Numbered from the stretch's first letter, positions 1-6,892 are shown. The stretch is 10,323 bases of DNA from Hyphomonadaceae bacterium (GCA_030696545.1 JAUYSA010000469.1:1-10323), one strand, 5' to 3'. Program-made: numbers and translations. The notes: generated by a model from the sequence alone, not told the origin.

Positions 1-1698
1 TGCCGCGACTGGTTCCAGCTCTGCCTCAAGGAAGGCCTGACGGTCTATCGCGATCAGGAATTCACCAAGGCGATGCGCTCGCCAGCCGTGGCGAGGATCA
101 AGGAAGTGATCCGCCTCCGCACAAGGCAATTCCCCGAAGACGCCGGACCACTAGCCCATGCAGTGCGGCCGGACGCCTACGTCCGCATCGACAATCTCTA
201 TACCGCCACGGTCTATGAAAAGGGCGCCGAGCTGATCCGCATGCTCCGTCTTATCGTTGGCGACGAGGCATTCTTTGCGGGCATGAATCGATATTTCGAT
301 ACATTCGACGGCTCCGCAGCGACCGTTGAAGATTTCATCACAGCGTTCCAGGCATCGACGGATCAGGATCTCTCCGCGTTCGCGCTGTGGTACGCGCAGG
401 CTGGTACCCCTGCAGTTCGGGCGAAGGGCGACTACAACGCTTCTGCGCGCACATGGCGGCTTACGCTGACACAGACGGTGCAGCCGACGCCCGGCCAGCC
501 AAACAAATCCCCTTTGCGCATTCCGATGCGTGTTGCGCTCTTCGACGCAAATGGCGCCAAGATGGAGACGCGCCGTGGCGACGCACCCGCCTCCTACGAG
601 CATGTTGTTCTTCTGGAACAAGGCTCGGCGCAGTTCACGTTCAACGATGTCGCTTCCGAACCTCGCCCCTCGCTGAATCGCAGCTTTTCAGCGCCTATAC
701 GGCTCGCAGACGATCTCACGGAAGCAGACCGGGCTTCCCTTGCAGGCTTCGACGACGACGCGTTTGCTCAATGGGAGGCGCTACAGACAATCGCCCGGGC
801 GCTGATCCTCGATGCGGTGCGGGGGGGCGCGCGTGAGACTGATCAGGCTCGACTCAACAGTTTCGTGCAAGCGCTTCGCCACTCGGTCACGCGCGCTACG
901 CAAAGCGATGCAGCCTATGCGGCGCTTCTTCTCTATCTTCCGACCGTCGGGGAACTCGTTCTCGACGTGCGTGACGCCGATCCATCAGCAATTCATGTCG
1001 TCCGCCTGCATGTGCGCCGCGCCGTGGCGAGATCTCTGGAAGACCTCCTGCTTTCGGTGCTGGATAAGGCTGAGCCGATAACATTCGACGCATCCGCCCG
1101 CGCCGCAGGCCGTCGCTCGCTTCGTACGTCTGCGCTCTCATTGCTGTCTTCGTTGGGCGATCGGCACGAAGGCCTCGTCTCGCAGGCCTATCGTTCGTCG
1201 AGAACGATGACCGAGACACTTGCAACGCTTACCGCTCTTTCGAACATCGAAAGCGACGCGTTCGACATCGCTTTGCGCGACTTCGAATCCAGATGGAAAG
1301 CCTCTCCGCTGGTCATGGACAAATGGTACGGCGTCCAGGCCATGGCCGTGCGCGACGACCTGCGCGAACGCCTTCAGCGTCTGCTGGACCGCGCGGATTA
1401 CGATCTGCGCAACCCGAACCGCGTCCGTTCGCTCGCCGCTTCGTTCTCGATGAACAATCCAGTGGCTTTCCACACGGCGGATGGCTGGGGCTATCGGTTC
1501 CTCGGCGACCTGATCCTGAAGGTCGATCCTCTCAACCCCGCGCTGTCCGCTCGTTTATCCACGGCGTTCGAGAGCTGGAGGACTTTCAACGCACCGCGCC
1601 GCGAGAAAGCTCAGATCGAGCTGACGCGTCTGTCGGAAGCGGGACTATCGCGAAATGCGCTGGACATCATCGGGCGCGCCCTGGCCCATCCGGCCTGA
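1..1698 (+). CDS. pepN: Aminopeptidase N (M1 zinc metallopeptidase), 5'-truncated by the window edge
   Basis: This enzyme removes N-terminal residues from peptides in late cytosolic protein breakdown. The frame is open from base 1 (RDWFQLCLKEGLTV...), so the true start and the HEXXH zinc site lie upstream; the ATG at 73 is internal. About 565 residues are visible, against roughly 870 for the E. coli protein. The segment NLYTATVYEKGAELIRM matches the E. coli PepN block holding the transition-state tyrosine (visible residue 72). It is followed by DGSAATVEDF and WYAQAGTPAV, then the Ig-like DUF3458 region, then the helical C-terminal domain with LVMDKWY and NPNRVRSL, all familiar from E. coli PepN. 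No truncation, frameshift or missing block is seen within the visible part. A short GC-rich inverted repeat without a T-run follows the stop. Family assignment is firm; substrate range cannot be judged here. Confidence 0.96.
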   Translation, partial: CRDWFQLCLKEGLTVYRDQEFTKAMRSPAVARIKEVIRLRTRQFPEDAGPLAHAVRPDAYVRIDNLYTATVYEKGAELIRMLRLIVGDEAFFAGMNRYFDTFDGSAATVEDFITAFQASTDQDLSAFALWYAQAGTPAVRAKGDYNASARTWRLTLTQTVQPTPGQPNKSPLRIPMRVALFDANGAKMETRRGDAPASYEHVVLLEQGSAQFTFNDVASEPRPSLNRSFSAPIRLADDLTEADRASLAGFDDDAFAQWEALQTIARALILDAVRGGARETDQARLNSFVQALRHSVTRATQSDAAYAALLLYLPTVGELVLDVRDADPSAIHVVRLHVRRAVARSLEDLLLSVLDKAEPITFDASARAAGRRSLRTSALSLLSSLGDRHEGLVSQAYRSSRTMTETLATLTALSNIESDAFDIALRDFESRWKASPLVMDKWYGVQAMAVRDDLRERLQRLLDRADYDLRNPNRVRSLAASFSMNNPVAFHTADGWGYRFLGDLILKVDPLNPALSARLSTAFESWRTFNAPRREKAQIELTRLSEAGLSRNALDIIGRALAHPA

Positions 1699-1729
1699 AA
1701 ACAGTCAAGTTTCAAGGAAATACAGCTGT

Positions 1730-1747
1730 CCCCGCTCAGCGACGGGG
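1730..1747 (+). terminator. Weak hairpin downstream of pepN, possible terminator
   Basis: CCCCG at 1730-1734 can pair with CGGGG at 1743-1747 around an 8-nt loop, 31 nt after the pepN stop. No T-tract follows, because the next bases are TATCGTTAACC. It is therefore not a classical intrinsic terminator. It could be a Rho-assisted end or an mRNA 3' stabiliser, and chance is also possible for a 5-bp stem in GC-rich DNA. Confidence 0.3.
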
Positions 1748-1752
1748 TATCG

Positions 1753-1767
1753 TTAACCGATGACTAA
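1753..1767 (+). promoter_or_regulatory. Near-consensus CtrA-type site upstream of the EAL gene
   Basis: TTAA (1753-1756), seven bases, then CTAA (1764-1767) matches seven of the eight fixed bases of the TTAA-N7-TTAA motif bound by the cell-cycle regulator CtrA. Read on this strand the first half is TTAACC; on the reverse strand the pattern is TTAG-N7-TTAACG. It sits 49 nt before the EAL start codon in the only non-coding stretch between pepN and the EAL gene. Together with the exact copy at 3533-3549 this makes CtrA-linked control plausible. Binding is inferred. Confidence 0.45.
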
Positions 1768-1816
1768 TCATGCGCCGCTAGCGTTTACACTTCGTTGATG
1801 TGGCCGGACGGCAGGG

Positions 1817-2944
1817 ATGTCGCTTTCAACACTTGATGGTTCGCGTTTCCGCGACTTTGCTTTCGCGGCCGCAGACCTATTGGTGTCAACCGACGCCAAC
1901 GGACGCATTACGGAGGCCGAAGGGGACGCGACCCTTCTGCATCACCCCACAGCTGACCGCTTGATCGGCCGGAATGCGGTCGACCTAATCAGCGAAGCCG
2001 AAGGCAGCCGGCTGCGGGAAGAGCTTTGGGCGCTCGGCCCGGGCCGCAGACTGTCCTGGGAGGACACCTGCTCGATTGAAGGCGGCCGGCGCATCGTCAT
2101 ACAGCGCAACGGCAGCTCGCCGAACTGCTTCAATTTCACCATTTCACGCATGCCCTCGTCTGCGCGGATACGCGGTGATCGCATGGACGAAATCATGGCG
2201 GAACGGTTCCGCGACGCCGTGATGAACGGCCGCCTGATGGCCGCTCGCCAGCCCGTTGTAGAAACGCGCTCGGGAGCCGTCAGTCACTACGAGGTTCTCG
2301 CCCGCTTCAACGGCGAGGACTCACCCGTCAGCCTCATCGCAGCAGCCGAGAAAAGCGGGCAGATCGCACATCTCGACTACATCATGATAAGCGCCGCCGC
2401 CGCGCAGCTTGAAGCAAACGCTGATCCTGAGTTCAGGCTGGCGGTGAACATTTCCGGCGAGTCTCTCCAACGTCTGGAAGTCATCCGCGAGCTTTGCGCC
2501 GTGATTTCAGGCCACAAATTCCATCGCAGCAGACTGATCGTTGAAGTTACGGAAAGCGCGCATATCCACGACATCGAGACGGCGGCCCGCGCTGTCAGCA
2601 CGCTGCGCTCCAGCGGCATCAGCGTTTCGCTGGACGATTTTGGGGCTGGCTCGGCATCGTTCGGCTATCTGCGCGCACTGGATGTGGACGGCTTGAAGTT
2701 CGACGGAAGCTTCCTGCAGTCGTCAGAAACCAACCTGCGCGGACTGGCCCTGATGCGCAATGTCGCCAGGATGTGCGCTGAGCTTGGCATTACGTCGGTA
2801 GGCGAGCGGATCGAGACCGAGTCTGATCGCGCACTTCTTCTGGAAGCTGGGGTGAAATACGCGCAGGGCTATTTCTACGGCCGGCCGATCATCGATGAAA
2901 ATTTCTTCGCGCGCAGCCCACGCTCGCTGCGCAGCGCGGCATAG
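1817..2944 (+). CDS. PAS-EAL protein, probable cyclic-di-GMP phosphodiesterase
   Basis: EAL domains hydrolyse c-di-GMP to pGpG. Residues about 12-112 look like a PAS sensor fold (DLLVSTDANGRITEAEGDA). No membrane segment is visible, so the protein is probably cytosolic. The EAL domain spans about 128-365, with the usual catalytic positions apparently kept: E159 (EVL in place of EAL), N211 (VNIS), E243 and E246 (EVTE), D273-D274 (DDFGAGSAS), K294 (LKFDGSF), E330 (GERIE where AEGVE is usual) and Q350 (QGYFYGRP). There is no GGDEF domain. GCAGGG directly touches the chosen ATG, a poorly spaced ribosome site, but no in-frame start fits better nearby. A receiver gene follows after 14 nt, so the two are probably co-transcribed. 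A CtrA-like site lies upstream. Activity is predicted from residues; the PAS ligand is unknown. Confidence 0.9.
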   Translation: MSLSTLDGSRFRDFAFAAADLLVSTDANGRITEAEGDATLLHHPTADRLIGRNAVDLISEAEGSRLREELWALGPGRRLSWEDTCSIEGGRRIVIQRNGSSPNCFNFTISRMPSSARIRGDRMDEIMAERFRDAVMNGRLMAARQPVVETRSGAVSHYEVLARFNGEDSPVSLIAAAEKSGQIAHLDYIMISAAAAQLEANADPEFRLAVNISGESLQRLEVIRELCAVISGHKFHRSRLIVEVTESAHIHDIETAARAVSTLRSSGISVSLDDFGAGSASFGYLRALDVDGLKFDGSFLQSSETNLRGLALMRNVARMCAELGITSVGERIETESDRALLLEAGVKYAQGYFYGRPIIDENFFARSPRSLRSAA

Positions 2945-2958
2945 CGGGGGAACGCGCC

Positions 2959-3498
2959 ATGGACCGCATGATGGAGAGGCTGAAGGTGCTGGTTGTCGAT
3001 GACAACCACCACATGATAAACATCATCAAAACGATCTTGCGTGGCTTCGAGGTGAAGGATTTCTTCGACGCGAGCAATGCTGCGGATGCGTTCAGCATCA
3101 TTCGTAATACGCCGGTCGATCTGATCATCACGGACTTCGCCATGGATCCGATCAATGGCTGCGAATTCACAAAGCTGGTCCGTACGGCGGAGGACAGCCC
3201 GAACCATTTCGTGCCGATCATTATGCTGACGGCGTATGCTGAAAAATCGAAGGTAGAGCAGGCTCGCGACTCAGGCGTCACCGAGTTCTGCGCCAAGCCC
3301 GTGACTGCGACGGAGCTTTATCGAAAGGTCTGCGCCGTCATCAATACACCCCGCCCATTCGTACGCACGAGTGTGTATTTCGGGCCCGACCGCCGCCGGC
3401 GGAAGGACGACAACTACAAGGGCAAGGAACGGCGCGAGAACCTGTTCGGGCCAAAGAGCGCAGGCGTTCTTGCCATGAAGCAGAACAACGCGGCTTGA
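2959..3498 (+). CDS. Single-domain response regulator with an arginine-rich C-terminal tail
   Basis: Residues about 8-130 form a CheY-like receiver with the acidic pair D14-D15, phospho-acceptor D59 (LIITDFAMDPINGCEF), T91 (MLTAYAE) and K113 (CAKPV). All key phosphorylation residues are present. No DNA-binding or enzymatic output domain follows. Instead a tail of about 45 residues has YFGPDRRRR (140-148) and a weaker echo YKGKERRE (153-160), then LFGPKS. The tail is reminiscent of the arginine-rich tails of CheY-like c-di-GMP effectors (Cle proteins) of Caulobacter, and an EAL gene lies immediately upstream, so c-di-GMP binding is a reasonable but untested idea. It is too long for DivK and not obviously orthologous to it. 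A GGGGGAA ribosome site lies 5' of the ATG at 2959; the ATG at 2968 is an alternative. The cognate kinase could be the PleC-like protein downstream. Confidence 0.9.
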   Translation: MDRMMERLKVLVVDDNHHMINIIKTILRGFEVKDFFDASNAADAFSIIRNTPVDLIITDFAMDPINGCEFTKLVRTAEDSPNHFVPIIMLTAYAEKSKVEQARDSGVTEFCAKPVTATELYRKVCAVINTPRPFVRTSVYFGPDRRRRKDDNYKGKERRENLFGPKSAGVLAMKQNNAA

Positions 3499-3499
3499 T

Positions 3500-3520
3500 C
3501 GGTTGAACATGGGTCAACCG
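3500..3520 (+). terminator. Perfect 7-bp hairpin just after the receiver gene
   Basis: CGGTTGA (3500-3506) pairs exactly with TCAACCG (3514-3520) around the loop ACATGGG, starting 2 nt after the receiver stop codon. No T-run follows, so it is an incomplete intrinsic terminator at best. It lies between the EAL-receiver pair and the kinase promoter region, where an operon end or transcript-stabilising stem would be expected. Confidence 0.45.
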
Positions 3521-3532
3521 CATGGCCCACAG

Positions 3533-3549
3533 TTAATCCCTCGTTAACC
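3533..3549 (+). promoter_or_regulatory. Full-consensus CtrA binding motif upstream of the PleC-like kinase
   Basis: TTAA (3533-3536), TCCCTCG, then TTAACC (3544-3549) is an exact match to the CtrA consensus TTAA-N7-TTAACC known from Caulobacter and relatives. It lies in the 110-nt gap before the kinase gene, about 60 nt ahead of the predicted start codon, where the second half could overlap a -35 element. The motif is read directly; occupancy, and whether it activates or represses, is inferred. Confidence 0.7.
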
Positions 3550-3564
3550 CTTTCGCAGCTTTTC

Positions 3565-3584
3565 GAATCCAAAACTGGTGAATC
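3565..3584. promoter_or_regulatory. Pair of GANTC (CcrM-type) methylation sites in the kinase leader
   Basis: GAATC occurs at 3565-3569 and again at 3580-3584, 15 nt apart, between the CtrA motif and the start codon. GANTC is the target of the CcrM adenine methylase in many alphaproteobacteria, and such sites near promoters can tie transcription to replication through GcrA. The methylase gene is not in this window, so the link rests on the inferred lineage. Confidence 0.4.
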
Positions 3585-3608
3585 CGTTCGACTGCGGAAG
3601 GGATCGGC

Positions 3609-5894
3609 TTGGGGACGAGGACACCTGTGGGAGGGAAGGCGCGCATTCCGGCGCCTGTGAAACCGCGTAGCGCGGTTCCCATCGGCATGCTCACAATCCT
3701 GATGCTGGCATTCGGCGGCGCACTGGCTCTGAAGGCGTTTGAAGAGCGCCAGTTTGCCGACACGTCCACGCTTGTGCAGCAGCAGCGCGAAGCAGAAACG
3801 CTCGCAGGCCATGTCCGCGCCGAACTCATCGCCTCTCGCGCCCGTATGGAAGGACTTCTCCTCACCGGGGCCTCTCTCGAAGCTATCAGGCGTGGCGTCC
3901 CGTTCGATGCTGTGTCCGAACGCGAGCCGCCTGCGGGCATGTGGGCGCAGCTCGCAGACGGCGAAGGCGTGCGCGTCTTCGCGAAGAACAGCCAAGGCCG
4001 CTGGATATCCGGCATCCGCACCAGCTCCGCCCTGATGCTTCAGCCGCTCGATGGCCGAAAGTTCCACCTCGTCCCCGCTGACGCCATGCCCATGAATGCG
4101 CGCTTCGAGTCCGTGGACTTTGAACGCGCCGCCGTTGCGTGCGCGCCCGTCGAAAATGCGGGCATCACCGCTTGCGTTTTCAAACCTACGCCACTGTTCA
4201 ACTGGGGCGATCTCAACCGCCTGGTGATCTACGGCCTCCTGCTCGCTGCACCCTTGCTCGCTGTCTTCGGACTTGTCGGCGCCATTCGCCGCCTCCAACA
4301 GGAGAAGGCAGATGCTGAAGCGAAGATCCCCACGCCTGCCGCCCTCGAACAGGCAACATGGACCGCATTCGAAGTCGCTGGCGTCATCGGCCTTTGGCGC
4401 TGGAACCCGCGCAACCAGCTTCTAACCGTGGGCGCTGAAGCAGGCGCGCTGGTCAGCGCCGTCCGCCATGGTGATATGACGCTCGACGAATTCACCTCGA
4501 TGATCGCCGACGACGACCGCAAGCGCGTCCAGGACGCCATCGAAAGCGCGTCATCACAACGTCAGATCAGCGTCGCATTCCAAGGCGTTGGCCGCACTGC
4601 TGACAAGTATTTCGAACTGATCGGCGCACACAGCGACACGTCTTTTACCGGCGCCATACTCAATGTCACTGATCGCATACAGGCCCAGCATCGCTCCCGT
4701 CGCGCCGAGGCTCTCGCTCGCACCGCGCTGGACGCCCACCCCGGCCCGTTCGCCGTATGGGACAGCCGCAAGCGCCTCACGCACTGGAACGCAGCGTTCG
4801 CCCGCGTCTTCAATCTCGACAAGGGCGTTGTCCAGGCCGGCGCCTCTTATGACCTTGTGATGGCCGAACTTTCGAAGTTCGTCCGCGTCGAACGCCCACT
4901 TGGCGACGATGTGAACGCCCGCGAGATGCTGCTCCTCTCCGACACCTGGATACGCCTTGTCGACCGCCGCACGGCGACTGACGGCCTGATCACGGTCGGC
5001 CTCGACATAACCAACATGAAACGCCAGGAAACCGGCCTGCAGAAAAGCGAACGTCGCCTGCGTGCGATGGTTGAAGAACTGCAACGGACGAAGGGCCAAG
5101 CCCAGGAACTGGCCGAGAAGTATTCCGAGGCCAAAGCCCGCGCCGAGCGCGCCGCACAGGCCAAGGGCTCATTCCTGCAGAACATGAGCCATGAACTGCG
5201 TACGCCGCTGAACCACATCAATGGCTTTGGCGAGATGATGGCGAGCGAAATCTACGGACCGCTTGGAAACGAACGCTACAAGGAATACGCGCAGGACATC
5301 GTGCAGGCCGCCAAGCATCTCGAGGAGATGATCAACGACATCCTCGACATGTCGAAGATCGAGGCCGGCAAGATGCGGCTCTCTCCGGCGCTTATCGACC
5401 CGGTCGATGCTGTTGACGGCGCCGTAAAGCTTGCCCGCCGGCGCTGCGCGGACCGCGAGATTGCCCTGATGTTTGACCCGGACGATGACCTGCCGGATAT
5501 CAACGGCGACCATCGCGCCATCAAGCAGATGACGTTCAACCTCATCACCAACTCGATCAAGTTCACTGACCCGGGCGGTGAAATTCAAGTCACCATCACA
5601 CTGGAAGGGCCATGGATCGTCATTCGCGTGGCGGACAACGGCATCGGCATCGCGCCGGAAGACCTTCCCCGCCTTGCGCAACCCTTCGAGCAGGTCAGCA
5701 CGCAGGAATCGCAACAACGAAACGTACGCGGCACCGGCCTTGGCCTCGCATTGACGAAATCTTTCGCTGAGATGCACGGCGGCTACATCAAGATCGAGAG
5801 CACGCTCGGCGTCGGCACCACGGTTTCGATCTTCCTGCCGACTATAAAAGCCACCGGCGCGGGCGACCGCGTGCGGGAAGCTTTCGCAGTCTGA
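3609..5894 (+). CDS. pleC: Membrane-bound PleC/PdhS-family sensor histidine kinase
   Basis: This is probably a kinase/phosphatase of the DivK/PleD cell-fate pathway in the inner membrane. A membrane segment at about 23-42 and another at 203-226 flank a periplasmic region of about 160 residues. Two PAS-like domains (about 250-358 and 365-470) and a coiled coil (about 475-520) follow. The DHp domain carries H528 in NMSHELRTPLNHINGFGEMM, and GPLGNERYKEYAQDI and INDILDMSKIEAGK are hallmarks of the PleC/DivJ/PdhS group. The ATPase has N-box NLITNSIKFT (644-653), DNGIG (677-681), QPFEQ (691-695) and GTGLGL (708-713). There is no receiver domain. The TTG at 3609 is preceded by GGAAGGG with 6-nt spacing; the GTG at 3627 has GACGAGG with equally good spacing and would lose six residues. 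A CtrA motif and two GANTC sites lie upstream. The kinase family is firm, orthology to PleC rather than another PdhS paralogue less so. Confidence 0.93.
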   Translation: MGTRTPVGGKARIPAPVKPRSAVPIGMLTILMLAFGGALALKAFEERQFADTSTLVQQQREAETLAGHVRAELIASRARMEGLLLTGASLEAIRRGVPFDAVSEREPPAGMWAQLADGEGVRVFAKNSQGRWISGIRTSSALMLQPLDGRKFHLVPADAMPMNARFESVDFERAAVACAPVENAGITACVFKPTPLFNWGDLNRLVIYGLLLAAPLLAVFGLVGAIRRLQQEKADAEAKIPTPAALEQATWTAFEVAGVIGLWRWNPRNQLLTVGAEAGALVSAVRHGDMTLDEFTSMIADDDRKRVQDAIESASSQRQISVAFQGVGRTADKYFELIGAHSDTSFTGAILNVTDRIQAQHRSRRAEALARTALDAHPGPFAVWDSRKRLTHWNAAFARVFNLDKGVVQAGASYDLVMAELSKFVRVERPLGDDVNAREMLLLSDTWIRLVDRRTATDGLITVGLDITNMKRQETGLQKSERRLRAMVEELQRTKGQAQELAEKYSEAKARAERAAQAKGSFLQNMSHELRTPLNHINGFGEMMASEIYGPLGNERYKEYAQDIVQAAKHLEEMINDILDMSKIEAGKMRLSPALIDPVDAVDGAVKLARRRCADREIALMFDPDDDLPDINGDHRAIKQMTFNLITNSIKFTDPGGEIQVTITLEGPWIVIRVADNGIGIAPEDLPRLAQPFEQVSTQESQQRNVRGTGLGLALTKSFAEMHGGYIKIESTLGVGTTVSIFLPTIKATGAGDRVREAFAV

Positions 5895-5895
5895 T

Positions 5896-6438
5896 TCAAT
5901 TGGCCGGCTTACCCGGCGCTGCGCTTTCATCGACAAAGTGTTTGCCACGCTCGCCTTCCCGTTTGTCGGCCCGCTGCATACGGGCGTTGAACGGCGTCAA
6001 TAACCCGGTCGCGGCCGTAGCTCTGGCTTCCGCAGGCATCTTGCCGAGATGACTGATCAGTATGCCCTCAGCGATGTCCTGCAGATGCTTTTCCCGCAGC
6101 TGAAAAATCGCGACGGCGTCGCGGAGTCTGTTTTCATCGAACGGCTCGCTTAGCGCAGCGTTGTAAACGGCTTCGCCCGCGTCCCTGAGGCGCTTCCGCT
6201 CATTGGCCATCGCTACCCAGCTCTCACGCAGCTGAGTACGCAAAGCTGTGCGATCTGCTTCCGGTAACTGCGACCATGCAGCCGCGACTACGTCCGCGGT
6301 CGGGCCATAGCGCTCAAGTTGCATCTGAACGGTGGGTTCGGTGTTGGCGGGGCTGAACATCCGGCCGCCGACAATCCCGAATAGCGCAGCGTTCAACGCC
6401 AGCGATCCGATGAGAAAAAGAGACATCCTCGACGGCAT
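5896..6438 (-). CDS. Membrane-anchored periplasmic protein of the Metal_resist (CnrX/Spy-CpxP-like) type
   Basis: An N-terminal hydrophobic segment (about residues 5-27) would anchor the protein in the inner membrane, leaving a mostly alpha-helical periplasmic domain. Residues about 55-145 (LPEADRTALRTQLRESW, then EPFDENRLRDAVAIFQLREKHLQDI, then LGKMPAEARA) have the pattern of the heavy-metal-resistance fold: helix, LP, Arg/Glu-rich helices, AEPFD-like turn, second LP. Only three histidines (118, 130, 167) and no cysteines are present, with no clustered ligand set near the start of the domain, so metal binding is doubtful and a general envelope-stress role is possible. A GGAGAGG ribosome site lies 10 nt before the ATG and ends next to the upstream gene's TGA, implying translational coupling. 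It is last in the cassette and converges on the kinase gene with one base between stops. Family call is good; function inferred. Confidence 0.8.
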   Translation of the reverse strand: MPSRMSLFLIGSLALNAALFGIVGGRMFSPANTEPTVQMQLERYGPTADVVAAAWSQLPEADRTALRTQLRESWVAMANERKRLRDAGEAVYNAALSEPFDENRLRDAVAIFQLREKHLQDIAEGILISHLGKMPAEARATAATGLLTPFNARMQRADKREGERGKHFVDESAAPGKPAN

Positions 6439-6445
6439 TCGTCCG

Positions 6446-6892
6446 TCACCTCTCCGGATCGTTCATGGCGGTAATGAACATAGACCCCGCCCCGGCGCCT
6501 GAAACGTTCAGCATATTCGCGTAGTCGGCCTCCGTAGTTGAAGCTCGCTCACCCACATACCCGACAGCGAACCCAAGCGCGAGCGATGCCGCCAACGCGC
6601 CGCCGGCAATCCACTGGGGCACGCGCCATGCGCCAAACGCGCTGACAGGCTTGCGTACGCCACGGCGCTCCGACGATGCCGCCAGCACCCGCGTCTCCAG
6701 TGAAATGGAAGCAGGCATATCTTTCTCAAGCGCAAGCAGGTGGTCGAATGTGCGCTCGCTTTCCCAGATATCCTTGATCCTGTGAGGTGCGACTTCCAGA
6801 AACGCTCCCGCGTCGCCACGGTCGTCATCCGGCCAACGCGAAAGCTCGGCGCCGTACGCGCCCAACAGCTGCATGAAGCGTGCTTCGTTCAT
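6446..6892 (-). CDS. Putative anti-sigma factor, one-pass membrane protein
   Basis: This 148-residue protein starts with an acidic, helical cytosolic part (LLGAYGAELSRWPDDDRGDA is typical of small alphaproteobacterial proteins encoded beside ECF sigma genes). One hydrophobic segment at about 93-113 (WIAGGALAASLALGFAVGYV) follows, then a periplasmic tail of about 35 residues. No HxxxCxxC zinc motif is present, so it is not a ZAS-type anti-sigma factor. Its position 8 nt after the sigma gene, with the AAGGAAAG ribosome site overlapping the sigma stop, and the membrane topology are the grounds for calling it the partner that holds the sigma factor inactive. The periplasmic tail could contact the protein encoded next. 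No family was recognised with certainty by sequence alone. Confidence 0.65.
   Translation of the reverse strand: MNEARFMQLLGAYGAELSRWPDDDRGDAGAFLEVAPHRIKDIWESERTFDHLLALEKDMPASISLETRVLAASSERRGVRKPVSAFGAWRVPQWIAGGALAASLALGFAVGYVGERASTTEADYANMLNVSGAGAGSMFITAMNDPER

Noticed and set aside
821..827. Run of seven G within pepN, possible phase-variation or frameshift tract.
   Set aside because: The reading frame is intact across it and matches the PepN family on both sides. A single G7 in GC-rich coding DNA is ordinary.
2959..3498. Identification of the receiver as DivK, given the neighbouring PleC-like kinase.
   Set aside because: DivK is about 125 residues with no tail. This protein has 179 residues with an arginine-rich extension and different residues around the phospho-acceptor.
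3414..4298. Long open frame of 294 codons on the - strand opposite the start of the kinase gene.
   Set aside because: It overlaps a clearly recognised kinase, has low-complexity His/Arg/Glu-rich composition typical of an antisense shadow in high-GC DNA, and shows no domain.
5903..5917. GCCGG/CCGGC hairpin just after the kinase stop, considered as a terminator.
   Set aside because: The stem is 5 bp with no T-run on either strand and lies inside the last codons of the convergent gene.
5169..5948. Open frame of 259 codons on the - strand opposite the DHp and ATPase region of the kinase.
   Set aside because: It is antisense to strongly conserved kinase motifs and has no recognisable fold, so it is a codon-bias shadow.
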